Translations under genes and position numbers: made by a program | From: Metallyticus violacea | Lineage: Eukaryota; Arthropoda; Insecta; Mantodea; Metallyticidae | Reading direction: 5' to 3' | Assembly: GCA_030762175.1 (NCBI GenBank) | Contig: CM060834.1 | Coordinates: forward strand, 33,540,501 to 33,604,500 | DNA: 64,000 nucleotides | Notes under the pieces: model-generated | Database searches by the model: none | What the model was told of the DNA's origin: nothing | Seen by the model: the letters and a program-made list of their open reading frames with translations, nothing else | In this document: piece by piece, positions 13,291-25,620 of the stretch | Layout: the number at the start of each line of letters is the position of its first letter | How positions within the stretch are numbered: position 1 is the first letter of the stretch

Positions 13291-14850
13291 GTGAAGGTGA
13301 ACCACATTCTGAACCACAGAATACAAGAGTCAAAATTTGGTTTTGAGATACGGATGTAAATTGATCCCAATATTATTTAATTTGTTTATAAATAATATCT
13401 TAGATAGGCTGTTTAATTACTGGAAAGAAGGAAGTGCCAGTATTGCTTTTAGCTAATGATCTTATAACAGGAACAGTAACCATGATAGGATTATAAATTG
13501 ATGAAATTAATAGATCTTGTAGAGAATTTACAATATGCAATCTAAGGATAAATAGTATAAATTCAAAGATAATAGTATTTAAAAATGTATTAATATTAAA
13601 AAGATGTGAGATGGTTTATAAATAGATGCCCAATAGAAGTAATGAAAGAATTTGATTTGGGGGTTGATTTATGAGTAAAGGAAGATAGGATGTGCAGTCT
13701 AAATGTGCACAAGTAAAAGATAAATTAACTATGAAATCTATCAGAATAATTTTGTAATAAAATACTCACATTATCAATGAAATGGCTAAGAAAACTCGAA
13801 CCCGGCCATGACCGATGGATTTTTTCGGGTGTAAAAATCCTAAGTATGGCTTCCTTCGGAAGGGAAGTAAAGCCGTAGGTCCCATGTTGTACATTTACGG
13901 CACGAAAAAGAACCTCAAGCCTGAAAGAGAGGCCTCTGAGCAAAATTCGTCGGCCGTTTCACGCCATGGGTTGAATGGGACGCTGATGACCTGAGATGTT
14001 AAAGAGCATCCATAAATAAATCAATCAATCTAAGAAAACTCTATGAGGTTGAGTCAAAGATGATGTAGAAATTTCAGGAATGTCAAAGGAGTAGACGAAG
14101 GTTGCTGTGATACAAAGAATGTTCCTGGTAGAAATAGGAAGAGTATAAAAGTATAATAGTGGAGAGAATCTTGGAATATTGGCACATGTGTTTACAATTG
14201 ATAATATCAATATACTAAAAGTGTCTTATGTACCAAAGAGATGTACCGAGTAGTGAAAGTTGGTTTGGGAACGTGGGGCAACTATTAGCAGAAATTATAA
14301 TGAGGGCTGTGTGGCGACTGAATGAAAGTACTTTCAGAGGATTTTGGAAAGAAGTGAGACAGCAAGGAGAAGATATACAGAAGCAAGAGATTTGGGCTAG
14401 CTTAGAGGATAAAAGTCCTTTACACTTATATAAAATCTTTAAAAGAAATTGGGAATGGTAGAAATATATAGATTGTTGTGATGAATGTAGAAGAATAGGT
14501 CTTGCATGAATGCAAACAGGGATATTATTTCTGAAAGGATTAAGAAAAATTTTTTAAGAGGGATGGATTATGTGTGGGAAAGTGGATAGGTGTAGGGATG
14601 TATCTGGGATGAAAATTGGGACAAACTACAAAATATCAAAACGTCAGATATGAGGGTAGAGAAAATAAACAAGATTGGGGAATTCTTAGGAAAAATAAGG
14701 GATAAGTGGAGGAGAAGTATAAGGAAGGAGATTGAGGGCACACCTATTGTGAAAACTGTGATTTATACCATACATATAACCTGATGGTTAAGGTATGGAA
14801 GAACCATATTTTTAGTATTGCTAAATTCTTAGATATTTTGTTTCTTTATG
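13290..14850 (+). mobile_element. Decayed non-LTR retrotransposon (LINE relic A), split by a SINE
   Basis: This is a LINE pseudogene with many stops and frameshifts. Around 13351-13400 the translation contains GCKLIPILFNLFINNIL, the reverse transcriptase block usually written GCPLSP..F..FI. Around 13446-13493 it reads LLANDLITGTVTMIGL, the catalytic FADD block with the first Asp changed to Asn. After the inserted SINE the relic continues as Lys/Arg-rich, poorly conserved C-terminal coding sequence to about 14760, then a short tail. The same RT blocks occur in relic B at 41.9-43.2 kb, so the two look related. I cannot assign the clade with confidence. The 5' part is missing and the copy is dead. 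Confidence 0.7.
13798..14029 (+). mobile_element. SINE family 1 copy, 5'-truncated, inside LINE relic A
   Basis: This is a non-autonomous retroposon of about 232 bp with a perfect 12-bp target duplication, CTAAGAAAACTC, at 13786-13797 and 14030-14041. The body starts at the remnant of the tRNA B box (CGAACCCGG), so the A-box half is missing. Family words are CCTTCGGAAGGGAAGTAAAG, TACATTTACGGCA and TGAATGGGACGCTGATGA, and the end is an (AAATC)n-like tail. Three other copies lie in the window, at about 26965 (+), 39480 (-) and 58110 (-). The intact duplication shows it inserted after the LINE had settled here. Confidence 0.85.
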
Positions 14851-17800
14851 TAAATTTAATTGTAATGTTGTTTACTGAAATAAAAATTCATCAATTCACA
14901 CTAGAGACCATTTACTAATAAGAATAAATTATTGTGCTGTATGTCATTGTTCTTCAAAAATATATATATATATACATACATATGTGTGTGTATATAATAG
15001 TTTAATTAATTTTCCTTAGAGAATAATAATTAGAGGTATGGAAATAAAACATTTAAACTCTTGCCTTCTGCCTTTGAATACTGTACCACCTATTAATTTT
15101 ATTTTGGTAATTTATTTCTGATTTTTAATAATTTTATTTTATACCATTATGCATATGTTTTATAGCTTATTGTGAAAAAGCTCATCTAATATCTTGTTTT
15201 AAATCAAACAACCCTAGTGTATTAAAAAACCATATATTGTCCACTGAATCTATGTGCCTGTTAAAGTTTATTGTATTGGTTTCACTAAATAAATACACTA
15301 CCATCATCACCGCACTTCAAGCTCTTTTAGCTATATTATTTATTTTTCATTTCAATATTAAATTAGTTTGTATAGTATATATACTATTACAGGGTGGCTC
15401 ACATAAAGTATTACTACTAAGGTAATATCTCTAAATGGGACAAATATAGCTAATGCCACCTGTACTAAACTTTATGCAGAAAGGAGCCTTTATGATATAT
15501 TCATAAGCAACAATTCAGCAGGCCCAAGCTGGGCATATTTCAGAATTTTAATTGGAATGATATAATTTTAGATATTCTGATTGTTCTCAACAAATTAAAC
15601 AACTGAAGTTCAAGATATTATTTTCTAAGAATGTAACCTGCTTAATTAGTTTATTTAAAATAACAATATTATTTCTTTTTATCCAAGGACACCAGAAGAA
15701 CAGAATTTTTGTCTTTTTGAGTGGATATTATAACATTTTTTTGATTTTTTCAAATTTGAATGCTCTTTGTAGTAGTGTTCCTTAATTTTCATCCATAAAT
15801 AACTTAGTAAATTTTGTATTTAATCCATTTTCAATAAAACTACTAACTTTACTTTCCATTTTCATAGAATTTCATCAATGTAAAGATTAAAAAGCAGAGG
15901 CAACAGGCTACATCTTTATCAAATTCCCTCATTTATTATTATAGATTATGCACTGATGTTATCTTCCAGTGTCTTAATCTTTGTTTCATTATATAGACTT
16001 TTAGATATCTGATTGAAATGTAATTTCATAAAGGTATTATTTGATGGAAATTGTATAGTTACCACTTCCCTTGGACTTCTCAGTGCATAGTGTAGACTTG
16101 CCCATATGTGGTTATGCATTGTGTGGCTGTGGAGCTGTTATGAAACAGTTGACAAATGTTTGAAGAAGGCATTTTGAATCATTCCGGCATAGTTGAAGAG
16201 ATTGGATATGATTAATTCTCTGCGATGCACACACAACATGGAATTAGTTCAACCACATCTGAATGTATTTTCTGCCATCATACCATAATATACATGAATA
16301 TGACAATAAATTTGGCTCATTCTGTACATGAAATATTATAAACCATTTTTCATTAGCTCTGTTCATATTATTTTAAAGAATCTAATTGTTATAGTTATCT
16401 TTTAAATTGTAGTAACATTTAGCTTTTCCATAACAAAATCTCTTTAAACTATTTTGTACAAAATAGTACTAAGCGGGTGATACACTTTTTCTAAATGCTT
16501 AATTTGAGTAATTTGGGTGAAAATTGCATATCTGAAGCTTTTTATGCACTGAAAAAATTACACAAAAAAAAACTTGCTTATGGCAGCTGTAACATTTTTC
16601 TGATATTGCACACTAATGTAAACTTCAAACTTCAAAAACAAAATACTATATTTATTTAATTTTAGGTAATGGAAATAAAGGAAAAATTTATGGACAGAAA
16701 AAGAGTTGCTTTGATTATCAATAACTAGGCAAAGTGAATTTGTACAATGTTAGATAAGCCAGGAACTATAGTGTTAACAGCTGCTTTAACATTTCTTGAC
16801 ACACTTCTGAATCAATAACATTTCAATTTTTGGAATTGTCACTACACATTAATGATATTTTCTAATACTTCAGTGAATCTACAGCATTCTCAAGTATTCA
16901 AAGTGGAAAACTGACAGAATTGATTGACAACATATGCCGGAACTAGCTCAAATCTAGTCACTTGCCATTTGCCTGTGTCACCTGGTCTGAATTTTTTGAC
17001 AATATGCACATATCCTCATCAAACTCATTCCTGCACTGATTTACATATCTCTACTTCACATGTAAACTTTGCTTTGGTCAGAAAATAACACAAGTAGCAT
17101 CCTCTGACAGCAAAAAATGGGTTTCAAATTTTCCATATCATTTATAAGCAAAATTCTACAAAGGGAATGTCACTATCAATCATTAAAAATATTTGACATG
17201 CATAATTCAAGAATCCAAGTGCTCATTCTGTGTTGGGCACTTTATCATTGAAAGTTTGTTTTAAACAACAAGAGTGTCTACTCTGCTAAATATGCACATA
17301 AAAGAATTGCATCTAACATTTTCCTTAATATGTTGCCAAACATTGGGATTTATTTGTAGATCATAATTATAAATAGTCTTTCTTGTTCATAAAAATCATT
17401 AATAAAATGCTACATTATTAAATTATCTTCCATGCTATAATGCTGTCATAAACTGAATATTATATTACGATAATATTAAGGAAAAAATTATGTATTGCTG
17501 AAAATAATATCAATCATTTCATTGCAGAATACATAATTAAAGTATTAACACAAAATTAATAAGCAATAGCTACATGAATTACTAGAATTTGATAATATTA
17601 ACCTGTTCTGCAATATATGCCAAAGCTAAAGTTTCTGAAATATTGTTAATATTTGTACTGTTTATCCAATTAATGAATCTGTCATATTCATTTGATAAGT
17701 ATCATACGACATCCTATGTATTGGTGAAAATTCAGCCTATTTACTTAAGCTAAAATTTCTTGGGCTAAATGCACCTTCAGTAACAATAACAAATAAACTA

Positions 17801-18004
17801 GTAGTCTCGGGTTTCCGGTGATGGCCACGTCAAGGCTTATGGACATTGCAACATTTTGCTCATAATTTGTTGAATTTCCCTCGAAGGATTAGAGAAACGT
17901 TGGAATATCCACTGCCGAAAGTTTTCACTTAAAAACTATCCCGCACCCGCGGTGCGGTGTTTTGAATCTCTTCGGCTGCGAATGGCGCCCTTCCACTCTT
18001 GCCC
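14851..18004. other. AT-rich DNA, no gene seen
   Basis: No exon or element was recognised in about 3 kb. An alternating AT/GT microsatellite lies at about 14958-14997. A perfect 20-bp palindrome centred on TTGTACAA lies at 16448-16467. From about 17810 the base composition changes abruptly to CpG-containing sequence, with a GC-rich patch near 17940-17990 just before the RTE relic. Confidence 0.5.
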
Positions 18005-19400
18005 CTATACTGAAAGTACTATAGAGACAGAGGACATACCTAAACAATGGGAATCCATCCCAATTGTTCTTCTACACAAAAAAGGCAATAGAGATGACAT
18101 AAGCAACTACAGACCTATAACCTTGATGTCAAATATACACAAACTGTTTAAGAAAATCTTAAATAGAAGAATAACGAAGATTCTGGATGAGAATCATTCA
18201 CCAGAACAACAAGTTTTCAAACAAGTTTTAGCACAATAGACCATCTCCAAACTATAAACCAGCTGATAGAGAAAGCACAGGAAACTAAATCTCACTTTAT
18301 TGACTCAGTCCAACATACTACGCGCTCTGGCAGCGCAAGGGATGGAGGCAAAGCACATTCTTATCGTGCACAAAATCTACACAGTTTCGTGAAGGTAAAA
18401 AACGAACAAGGACAACCATTCCGAATAGAAAGAGTTCGCCAAGGAGATCCGGTCTCTCCCATATTCTTCATTTGTGTAATGGAGCATACATTCAGGAAAA
18501 TGAACTAGCGAAATAATTTCGGAATCAACATAAATGGCAGTGAACTAACAATCAAAGATTTGCTGGCGGCGTAATCCTACTCGCCAAAACACCGAAAGCA
18601 CTACAAACTATGCTGGAACAATTAAGTGAGCACAGCAAAAACGCAGAGCTCTCACTAAACAAACTGAAGACACAGTTAATTTCAAACAGACCTGAAACCC
18701 CGATAAAATAGATGGAACAGTTTCACACATGTGAGCGAATGTATATACCTAGGACAACACATTTCCTTCCAAGATAAAATGGAAAAAGAAATACAAAGAA
18801 TGATCTGATTAACCTGAAGAGCATTTTGGGTCCTTAAGTTTATACTGTTACACCAAACAAAATCAGATTCCAGACGCTCGAAATCTGCATATATCCTGGG
18901 TGCCAGATGTGGTCAATAACAGCAAAAGAGAGAGAAAGAACAAAATTCAAATATACAAAAGAAAAATGCAACGCAAGACCCTGGGAATAACTTTGAAGGA
19001 CAAAATACCTTCAGTAGTAATAAACCAGTCATCACAGACAACAAACATCGCACAAATGGCTACCAGAAGCAAATGGCAATGGGGCGGCCACTTCGCAAGA
19101 ATGCAGGACAATAGGTGGAACTACAAGAGCTCCATGTGGTGGGACCCGCGGATAGGAAAAAGAACACAAGGCAGACCCAGAAGAAGATGGACAGATCTCT
19201 TCAAGGAAACATGCAGATCCAGATTGGTCAAGAGTAGCAAGACGAAGAGAAAAATGGAAATCTCTCGAGAAACAACTTGTGCAGCGAGGAATGGTGTAGC
19301 CAAAGAATAACTTGGACAGAGTGTCTTAAACAGCATACGAACAACTAGCGTGGAAGAGTTCACAACGTAGGAAAATACGATCTCCCCCTACTTGTTCGGA
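18005..19400 (+). mobile_element. RTE-clade non-LTR retrotransposon pseudogene, 5'-truncated
   Basis: Conceptual translation gives an RTE-type reverse transcriptase in broken frames. About 18035-18205 encodes IPIVLLHKKGNRDDISNYRP and further palm/fingers sequence. About 18434-18500 encodes VRQGDPVSPIFFICVMEHTF. At 18559-18570 the catalytic FADD box reads FAGG, so both metal-binding Asp residues are gone. From about 18900 to 19260 the RTE-specific C-terminal region follows, with KWQWGGHFARMQDNRW and a GKRTQGRPRRRWTDL segment. The apurinic endonuclease domain is absent. The copy ends near 19400. It cannot encode an active enzyme, and the clade call rests on the C-terminal W-rich motif and the RQGDP block. 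Confidence 0.85.
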
Positions 19401-20514
19401 GGTCTTTGCCCTTTAAGGGGCACAGTGAAAGCGTACAACACATTTACTCTGTTTTAAAAGTACTTTTTTCTATAACTTGTAATATTGATGACTGTCTCTT
19501 CATGCATATTGATATTAAATATCGGTGCCCTTCTCCTACATTATATTCCATAAGTATATTTTATACGAAGAACCCCTTCCAAATCTTTAACGTAACCTAC
19601 ATAATTATAATATGCGGCTTTCCAAGTTAAATTCACTTCTCTTTTGTAATATCCGCCTTATAATGAAAACAGAATCTCTCTCGTCTACGTTCATTGTTCT
19701 CACTTGAAAAGATATCAATTGCACACTCTTAAATGATCGCAAAAGAATTTAACAGTAGCATTTTTGAGCCCCTTTACAGTGAACCAAGGATATATCAAGT
19801 TTTTGGTTCATCATGAAGCTGATAAAGTCGCACCGAGGGGACTTGGGATTCTCAGCTTTTCCGGCAGAAGTGTTGCAAATGCCTTAATAACTGGAAGGAG
19901 AGCGTCTGTTTCATTGATCTGGAAAAGCTGCATATCTCGCAATCCCATGCCTTTTCCGCCTAACGGTTCGTAATGGCACCAATTTCAGAATTACAAGCAT
20001 CAGCTCCACGAGAGAATTATTACCACTTATTTATTTTCCACTGTAAAGGACAAGAAATAATCGTATCTTCTTAAGAGACCCAAAAGTTGCGCAGGAGTGG
20101 TTTACAATACGTTCGTTGCACTTCTCGTAGTTTTACATATAGTCTTTTCTTATTAGCATAGTATCAGTAATACATTAAGTTGAACATCTTCTTTTCTTCT
20201 GCGAAACCTTTAAACAAACTGGTTCACTTTTTTAGTATTCCACCTGTAATATGAATACCCTGAATTCAAATATGTTTTCAGTTTTACTCTATAGGGCTAT
20301 ATTTTTAAACAAAATCGCATCAAATGTGACAATGTACTTATATTTTTGATGAAATATTGTTAAGTTTTAAGACATATAGCTAGGACAAAACTGTTTTTGT
20401 TGGTTTCATTTTAACTGAAATGTTAATGAATATATTGAAAATAGAGAGCTATGTGTCGATATTTATACATTTCCAAACCTTTTCCACTACCAGGAAGAAG
20501 AAAACTTATTTTTT
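19401..20514. other. Unassigned CpG-containing DNA
   Basis: No recognised gene. An open frame of 69 codons at 19764-19973 (+) has no features I recognise. The rest is AT-rich without poly-A tails or terminal repeats that I could pair. Confidence 0.4.
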
Positions 20515-21200
20515 TTTTCGAAGGCTCTGATACGTCTTTCACTAGAGTCTCTTTTCAAACACGAACAATAATCAGCCATCATTGACACATCCTAATGGCC
20601 TTGGCCTTGATGGTGGTCATTCAGTGTTTTAATGTCTTTATGAAGCCTGATCTTCACTCATTGCACCAAGATTCGCAGGGAAGTAATCAATATGGCTGTT
20701 GACAAAATGCACTTCAACACTCATTCTACACCCTAGATTTCTAAAATGTTGTAATATTTCTTACACAATTTCTTTATAGTTCTCAGATTTCTTGTTGACA
20801 AGAAAATTTTCTGTCACTTTTTTGTGTCAACCACACTGACTTCTCTAACTCGGACATCGACGGAGAAAATATCTCATCCTGCATGAACTCACGAATCTGG
20901 GGTCTATAGAAAATACCTGCTGCTATCTTAGCTTCAGTTTTCTGTGGGAACTTTGTAACAAGAAAGTTGAAACAATCACTATCCTTATTCAGAGCAGTAA
21001 CAAATTGCTTCATCAGGCCTAATTAATGTAGAGTGATGGAAGAATAACATTAGAAGGAGAAATCAATGGTTCATACTGTACATTTTTTTTCTCCAGGAAC
21101 TAAATTGCTCCTTTGTGACCAGCTTTTTCTGGTCCAAATGCTCTTATTTAGCCCTACCGTTTCATTCACAAAATGATAATTTACTATCTTGTTTAAATAT
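20515..21200 (-). pseudogene. Relic of a repeat-borne arthropod protein family (LGLMKQFV family), copy 1
   Basis: On the minus strand the decayed translation reads, in order, MKQFVTALNKDSDCF, then FPQKTEAKIAAGIFYRPQIREF, then NYKEIV..ILQHFRNLGCRMSVEVHFV, then SHIDYFPANLGAMSEDQA, then a weak HQGQGH..VSMMADYCSCLKR segment. This order matches a family I know only as uncharacterised, multi-copy proteins in arthropod genomes. The usual pattern is LGLMK.FVKA, then KEGIF.GPQIR, then G..MS.K.HFLHSHLD, then H.DI..ME.RYQG.W...M..DYCW. Stops and frameshifts show it is dead. An upstream remnant reaches about 21200. Its mobility class is not known to me. Copy 2 lies at 29.4 kb. Confidence 0.65.
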
Positions 21201-21479
21201 CTCAGAATGTTTATTTTATGCATCTGCTGAACGAACAAATAATAATAACTGTTATTTTCTATAATGCCAACGTAGCCCGATGAAACAAAACTAAGGCTGG
21301 TTTGAGAGATTCCGTGTGGTAAGGAAGCAGAAAATATGAACAGTTTTCATTCAATAAAAATTGTGTACCCCAATATTATTAAACATTTTTCTTTAAAACT
21401 TTGTCGAAAATGTTTCGGGATCTATGAATTTAACCCTTCGATTGCTTTCTCACCAGCACTATAGTGTGCGTAGTTTGAT

Positions 21480-21835
21480 TTACTTGGTGAATAAATGAAG
21501 CACCACAAGTTCACACAGGATGGTGCTCAAACACATCCCATGGACGCTATCTTCCGTGTATTGCACAAACATCAAATGGCTACATAATTTTTGCTTTAAA
21601 TTATCCTGCACACTTCGGAGATAGCTCGGACTGACTAGCAATGTCCCCGAATCTCAATCCATGTGACAGTGTATTAGTACCGGCCAACAACCGAGAGGAG
21701 TAAAAACGTGCAATTCAAAATGAAATTGGCGTAACTTCTTTGTTGCAAGTATTTTCAAATTTTACAGCAAGAGTGCATAATCTTCAAGTAGCAGGACAAC
21801 ACTTCGAAATGCTGTCCGTTAAATGGGCCCAGGCA
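21480..21835 (+). mobile_element. Tc1/mariner-type (DDE_3-like) transposase relic, C-terminal part
   Basis: Broken frames carry two hallmark blocks of IS630/Tc1/mariner-type transposases. At about 21516-21550 is QDGAQTH, equivalent to QDGAPAH around the second catalytic Asp. At about 21641-21673 is MSPNLNPCD, equivalent to PPRSPDLNPCDFFLWG around the third catalytic residue. A helical tail, KRAIQNEIGVTSLLQVFSNF, follows at about 21705-21765. The N-terminal DNA-binding half was not found adjacent, and no terminal inverted repeat could be paired. Dead copy. Confidence 0.65.
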
Positions 21836-22504
21836 TTAATACAATTGCAGGGAATTCTCTCTCTAAATCCTTCCATGTCTGCATAATTAGGTATTACTTT
21901 TGGTAGGTACTTTTTGAACAACCTACATGAACTATACCCCCTCGTTATCTTCACACACTGGCGTTTATTGTACAAGATCGGTTAATTTTGCACTTCAATA
22001 CCTGTTTTTCTATGTGCATATATAATTATGCAAATGAATAACCATGCTTCTCAGAGAAGAAAATTAAATTTGGATAAATTGTGTAATCACTAATATTATT
22101 CAAAACCCTGTCACAGACTACGCAGCTTACAGCTTATAAAATTTACTATAATAATAAACTTATTACAATAACATAAATAAAATAAAACCTTATTAAAACA
22201 ATTTCTAAACAATAGTTACCTTACACAGTTTTAATTTAAAATTTTTGGTAGTTTTGCAAGCCGAAGATTACGAAACCAGTTTCCCCAAGTCATCGCAGAG
22301 GATTGTGCTTCGCTTTAATCTTTCTACAGTATCATCAAGTTTCTCCTGGGCGATTTATTTCCAGCTTTTTATCGAGAGCAGACCCCGTTTACCTCAGTTT
22401 CATAATAAGATGTCGCACTTTAAGCAGGAATACCAGGCAGATTTCTTAAAAATCGCCTCCTTATTCTTATGTTTTGAGCCTTGTTTTATAGTCCAACATA
22501 CATA
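21836..22504. other. Unassigned DNA between transposase relic and SINE
   Basis: No recognised element. Short open frames on both strands (for example 86 codons at 22245-22505) have no conserved pattern known to me, and the last one runs into the SINE. Confidence 0.35.
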
Positions 22505-22800
22505 ATGCCCATTTTTACTTCTAAGACAACACAGGCGGGGGCCACTGATGAAATTATGGTACACGAGATAAAATAATAACTTAGAAAAGGAATTTTATTT
22601 GGGAAGATAGAGTTCCTGGCTGGAACTTAGGTTACCTACCTAGCATTTGCCATTAACGAGCTTTGAGGAATATCTGGGGGAAAAAAAAAAAAAAAAAAAA
22701 AAAAAATCTATCAAAGAGGATGGTCCTGGAAGGAACCGCATCCTAGACCTTTCGTTCACGAGTCCGCGCCTTAACGATTTCGGCTACACGCGTTAGTATA
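22505..22800 (-). mobile_element. SINE family 2 copy (tRNA-headed), minus strand
   Basis: Read on the minus strand, it starts with a degraded tRNA-like head (TGTAGCCGAAATCGTTAAGG at about 22790-22770, then a B-box remnant GCGGTTCC). It continues with the family body (TTAATGGCAAATGC) and ends in the tail word TTAGAAGTAAAAATGGGC, related to CTCAGTAGTAAAAACGGGC in other copies. A run of 26 T (A on the plus strand, 22681-22706) has expanded inside the body. Other copies lie at 25.6, 26.0, 46.6 and 62.5 kb. Confidence 0.7.
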
Positions 22801-23480
22801 TATACATCTGTTGTGGTATTATAACAACATTAGTAGCATTTATAACTTTAGCAAATTACACCGAGGCGAATATAAATCCTATTTCAACATAACACGCCCA
22901 CCCGTATCAAAGCAACCACTCAGACTAAGTTTCGCGGAGAAGAACGCGAGATCAGTGTAGATTCTGATGTTATAAAACTTTCGCGAAGGCATTGCAGTCT
23001 AAACAAACAACAACTTGTATTTCGACTTTAGGGAAACCCTACCTGTTGCCGAATGGATGCCTTGAACTTTATTTTGAAATCATTCATTAATTAGAAGACT
23101 ACTAGGTGGAATGCGAAATATTGGTACATATTTCATATTGGTAAATATTTGTTTCCTCTCCAATTCTAAATACCTATTCTAAGTTCTATTAATTGAATTG
23201 ATTATCTACGACGTTGTAGGTGACAAAATATTTTCATGAGAGTGAATCAATAGTGGTTCCATATTCTGTTTTGCTTATTTAATTTGTAAATACAACGCAA
23301 GTTTCGTAAAATGTTTAAATTTTAGGATTTATTTAAAAATGAGCTATTCAATAGTTCTTTGGGTAAGAAAATACTATTTACAGTTAACTTTATGAAAATG
23401 GCGTAAGTTAAAACAGCGGATGAGGTTATATAAATGTATCAACGGAGCGATCCAATGAATTATGAACCCAGTATTTCCCG
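22801..23480. other. No feature recognised
   Basis: CpG-containing sequence without repeats or coding signals that I can identify. Confidence 0.35.
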
Positions 23481-24290
23481 CCGTTGCGTTGGCCGGAAGA
23501 AGGTCACGCTTAGGTTCGTGTGAATCTGATTGTCGTTCAGTTCAGTTATTGCCATATGTTTTCTACTGCACAACGTGTAATTATTTATGATTCATATGTT
23601 CTGACTTAGTCAACTCGTCAAGTTCAAAGACGATTTGAAGATAGATCCCCGGATGCAAAAGTTCCAGGCAGTACAGTAATCCATAATCTTTATAAAAATT
23701 CCTGGCCACAGTTAATGTTCAGTCTAAGAAACGTAACAGATAGCACATGGTTCTCACCGAAGAAATATTAGATGACATCGATCCTTGTTTCGAATTCCCC
23801 CTAAAAATCAGCCAGGTATCTTTCACAACAAATAGACATTTCTTACCAATAAAATATCTGAGACATTTATGAATTCAACCCCACTCCCCTTAAGAAAATT
23901 AACCAGCAGAGAGCGTGATTTTGCCTTTTTTCAAGACTTTTTCACATCCCATACTAAATATATCGATGAGAGAAATTGAATGAATGGTTCAAAATGACAA
24001 TTATTAGTAACAGTGTGCAGCCCCTTGGTCTCCGCCCCCACCTAGCCCCATGTGACTTTTATCTGTAGGGTTAATTAATTAATATTGGAAGAATTTAAAC
24101 AAAATAGTCCATAGTAAATGACTATGTTAACTATAGTGAGTAATTAAAGAGGCGTTGAAATGTGTGGATAGCGGCGGTAGCCAGTTTCACATCTCCTTTC
24201 GTTATGTTGGTAAGTAAAACATTTTAAAATAGTTGAGGAAACTTGTGTGGTTGTATGGTTGTGTCACTCTAAGATACCGCCGCTCTTGCT
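23481..24290 (+). mobile_element. Nearly full-length decayed Tc1/mariner-type transposase
   Basis: From an ATG at 23556 the frame reads MFSTAQRVIIYDSYVLT, a stop, then STRQVQRRFEDRSPDAKVPG. This is the N-terminal helix-turn-helix region of DDE_3-type insect transposases, with the usual QRRF and P.P..T...L blocks. A weaker middle follows (ILDDID, then a segment matching RKS.R.LSQQ). A catalytic-end block then reads LGLRPHLAPCDFYL at about 24022-24057. The end matches the family tail RR.EMCVDSGGSHFQHLL in shifted frames around 24150-24205. Several stops and frameshifts make it inactive. Terminal inverted repeats were not identified. Confidence 0.65.
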
Positions 24291-24489
24291 TCTTGGCAAA
24301 ACCCCGCATTGATCCATAGTTAATTCGGTCGCTATACAGAGTGTCTTTAAATTAGACCGACAAAATTTGTGGTCAGATAAATAATGTTTTTGAAACACTT
24401 TTTGTTAAGGAACCCAAGGGCTAGGAGCAGTCATTTGAATGCCAGTAGCAACGGGATTTCTTGTGCTCAAAGTGATTCATTGAGCACTT

Positions 24490-24835
24490 TGGATATCAAT
24501 CAAAGAATGTGGTTTCAGTATTAATGGGCACCATGGGAATGATGTAAGTACATTCGATTATCACCGGATAGGTCGAGGTGGGCCCGTTGCAAGGTAGCCT
24601 TGCTCTCCTGACCTCACCCCTCTGAGTGGGGTCATATGAAATGTGTAGTTTATGAAACCCCTGTTGATTTCTAAGATTTTGTAGCACGCAAAGTCATTGC
24701 AGTAGCTGAAATCCGGGCAATTGCTGGCGTCTTTGACGGGGTATGGTAGAGTTATATGTTTTTTCTTTGCATTCTTTGCCTGCAAATCAATGAACGTGTG
24801 TTTAAGCACTTGCTCTAGTGATGTGAATACATTAA
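24490..24835 (+). mobile_element. Second DDE transposase relic, different subfamily
   Basis: This separate C-terminal relic begins at about 24507 with MWFQY, equivalent to MWFQHDGAPAH. At about 24571-24625 it has a GRGGPVA block and then a SPDLTPL block, usual form GRGGPVAWPPRSPDLTPLDF. A WGHMKCVVYETPVD block follows, then degraded helices. These words differ from the relics at 21.5 and 23.5 kb, so it comes from another transposase lineage. Frames are shifted and stops are present. Confidence 0.6.
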
Positions 24836-25620
24836 AGCAGCCGATTCATATTGACTATTTCACTCAAGTGACGTCATTTTAAAACTGGCAGATAAAACGA
24901 AATAAACTTTTGAATTTTGACGAATCACAGCCGGATTAGAATGTGAAATTGTCAAAAAAATATTATGAACTCAGTTTTATCACGCGACGTGCATTTGTTC
25001 TGTTGTCAGTGTAGCCAACTAGCCAACAATACCTCCACTAAATGATTCCTGAGTACGCATCATTGACCACTTTTGGTAGCAGGCGTTGAGGAGCTATTGG
25101 TTGCCATAAAAGTATGGTCAATCGACAATCATAACGCAAAAATGGAGTGTTCTTCAATTGTATATTACATTTTATACAAGTGTTAATATTCTGTGTGCGA
25201 ATTTCAAATGTGTATTACTTTTATTCTTAATCTATTCATAAATCCATATTTTGTTCTTTTCTATTGACATTACTGACAATCGGCATTCTTCTGTCGCAAG
25301 ATGGTTTCAAAGGGTTAATTGCAAATATCAATTATTACAATTTTGTAAGCCAAGTTTAGAGGAATAATAATTAAATTCTCATTTTATTCTTGAAATAGTC
25401 CTAATAAATATCACTCGGAGGCCTGAGCTTTCCAGATAAATTTGTGATATTACTTGTAATAATCTAACAATAAAGTGTTTTTCTTTCTCCTTGTGTTTTT
25501 CTGTATTTTGGGTAAAATAAATACCTGTAATCTGCAATTATTTCTGTATTAAATTCATTAATTAATTTTCGTGCAACTATTATCTGAATCTCCCTCTGTA
25601 AGATCGCCCAAGCCGTTTTG
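24836..25620. other. No feature recognised
   Basis: Mixed AT-rich DNA without a supported gene or repeat. Confidence 0.35.

Noticed and set aside
16448..16467. Perfect 20-bp palindrome as a regulatory site
   Set aside because: An isolated AT-rich palindrome without context. It is likely to arise by chance in 64 kb of AT-rich DNA.
19121..19363. 80-codon minus-strand frame
   Set aside because: Antisense to the RTE C-terminal coding relic.
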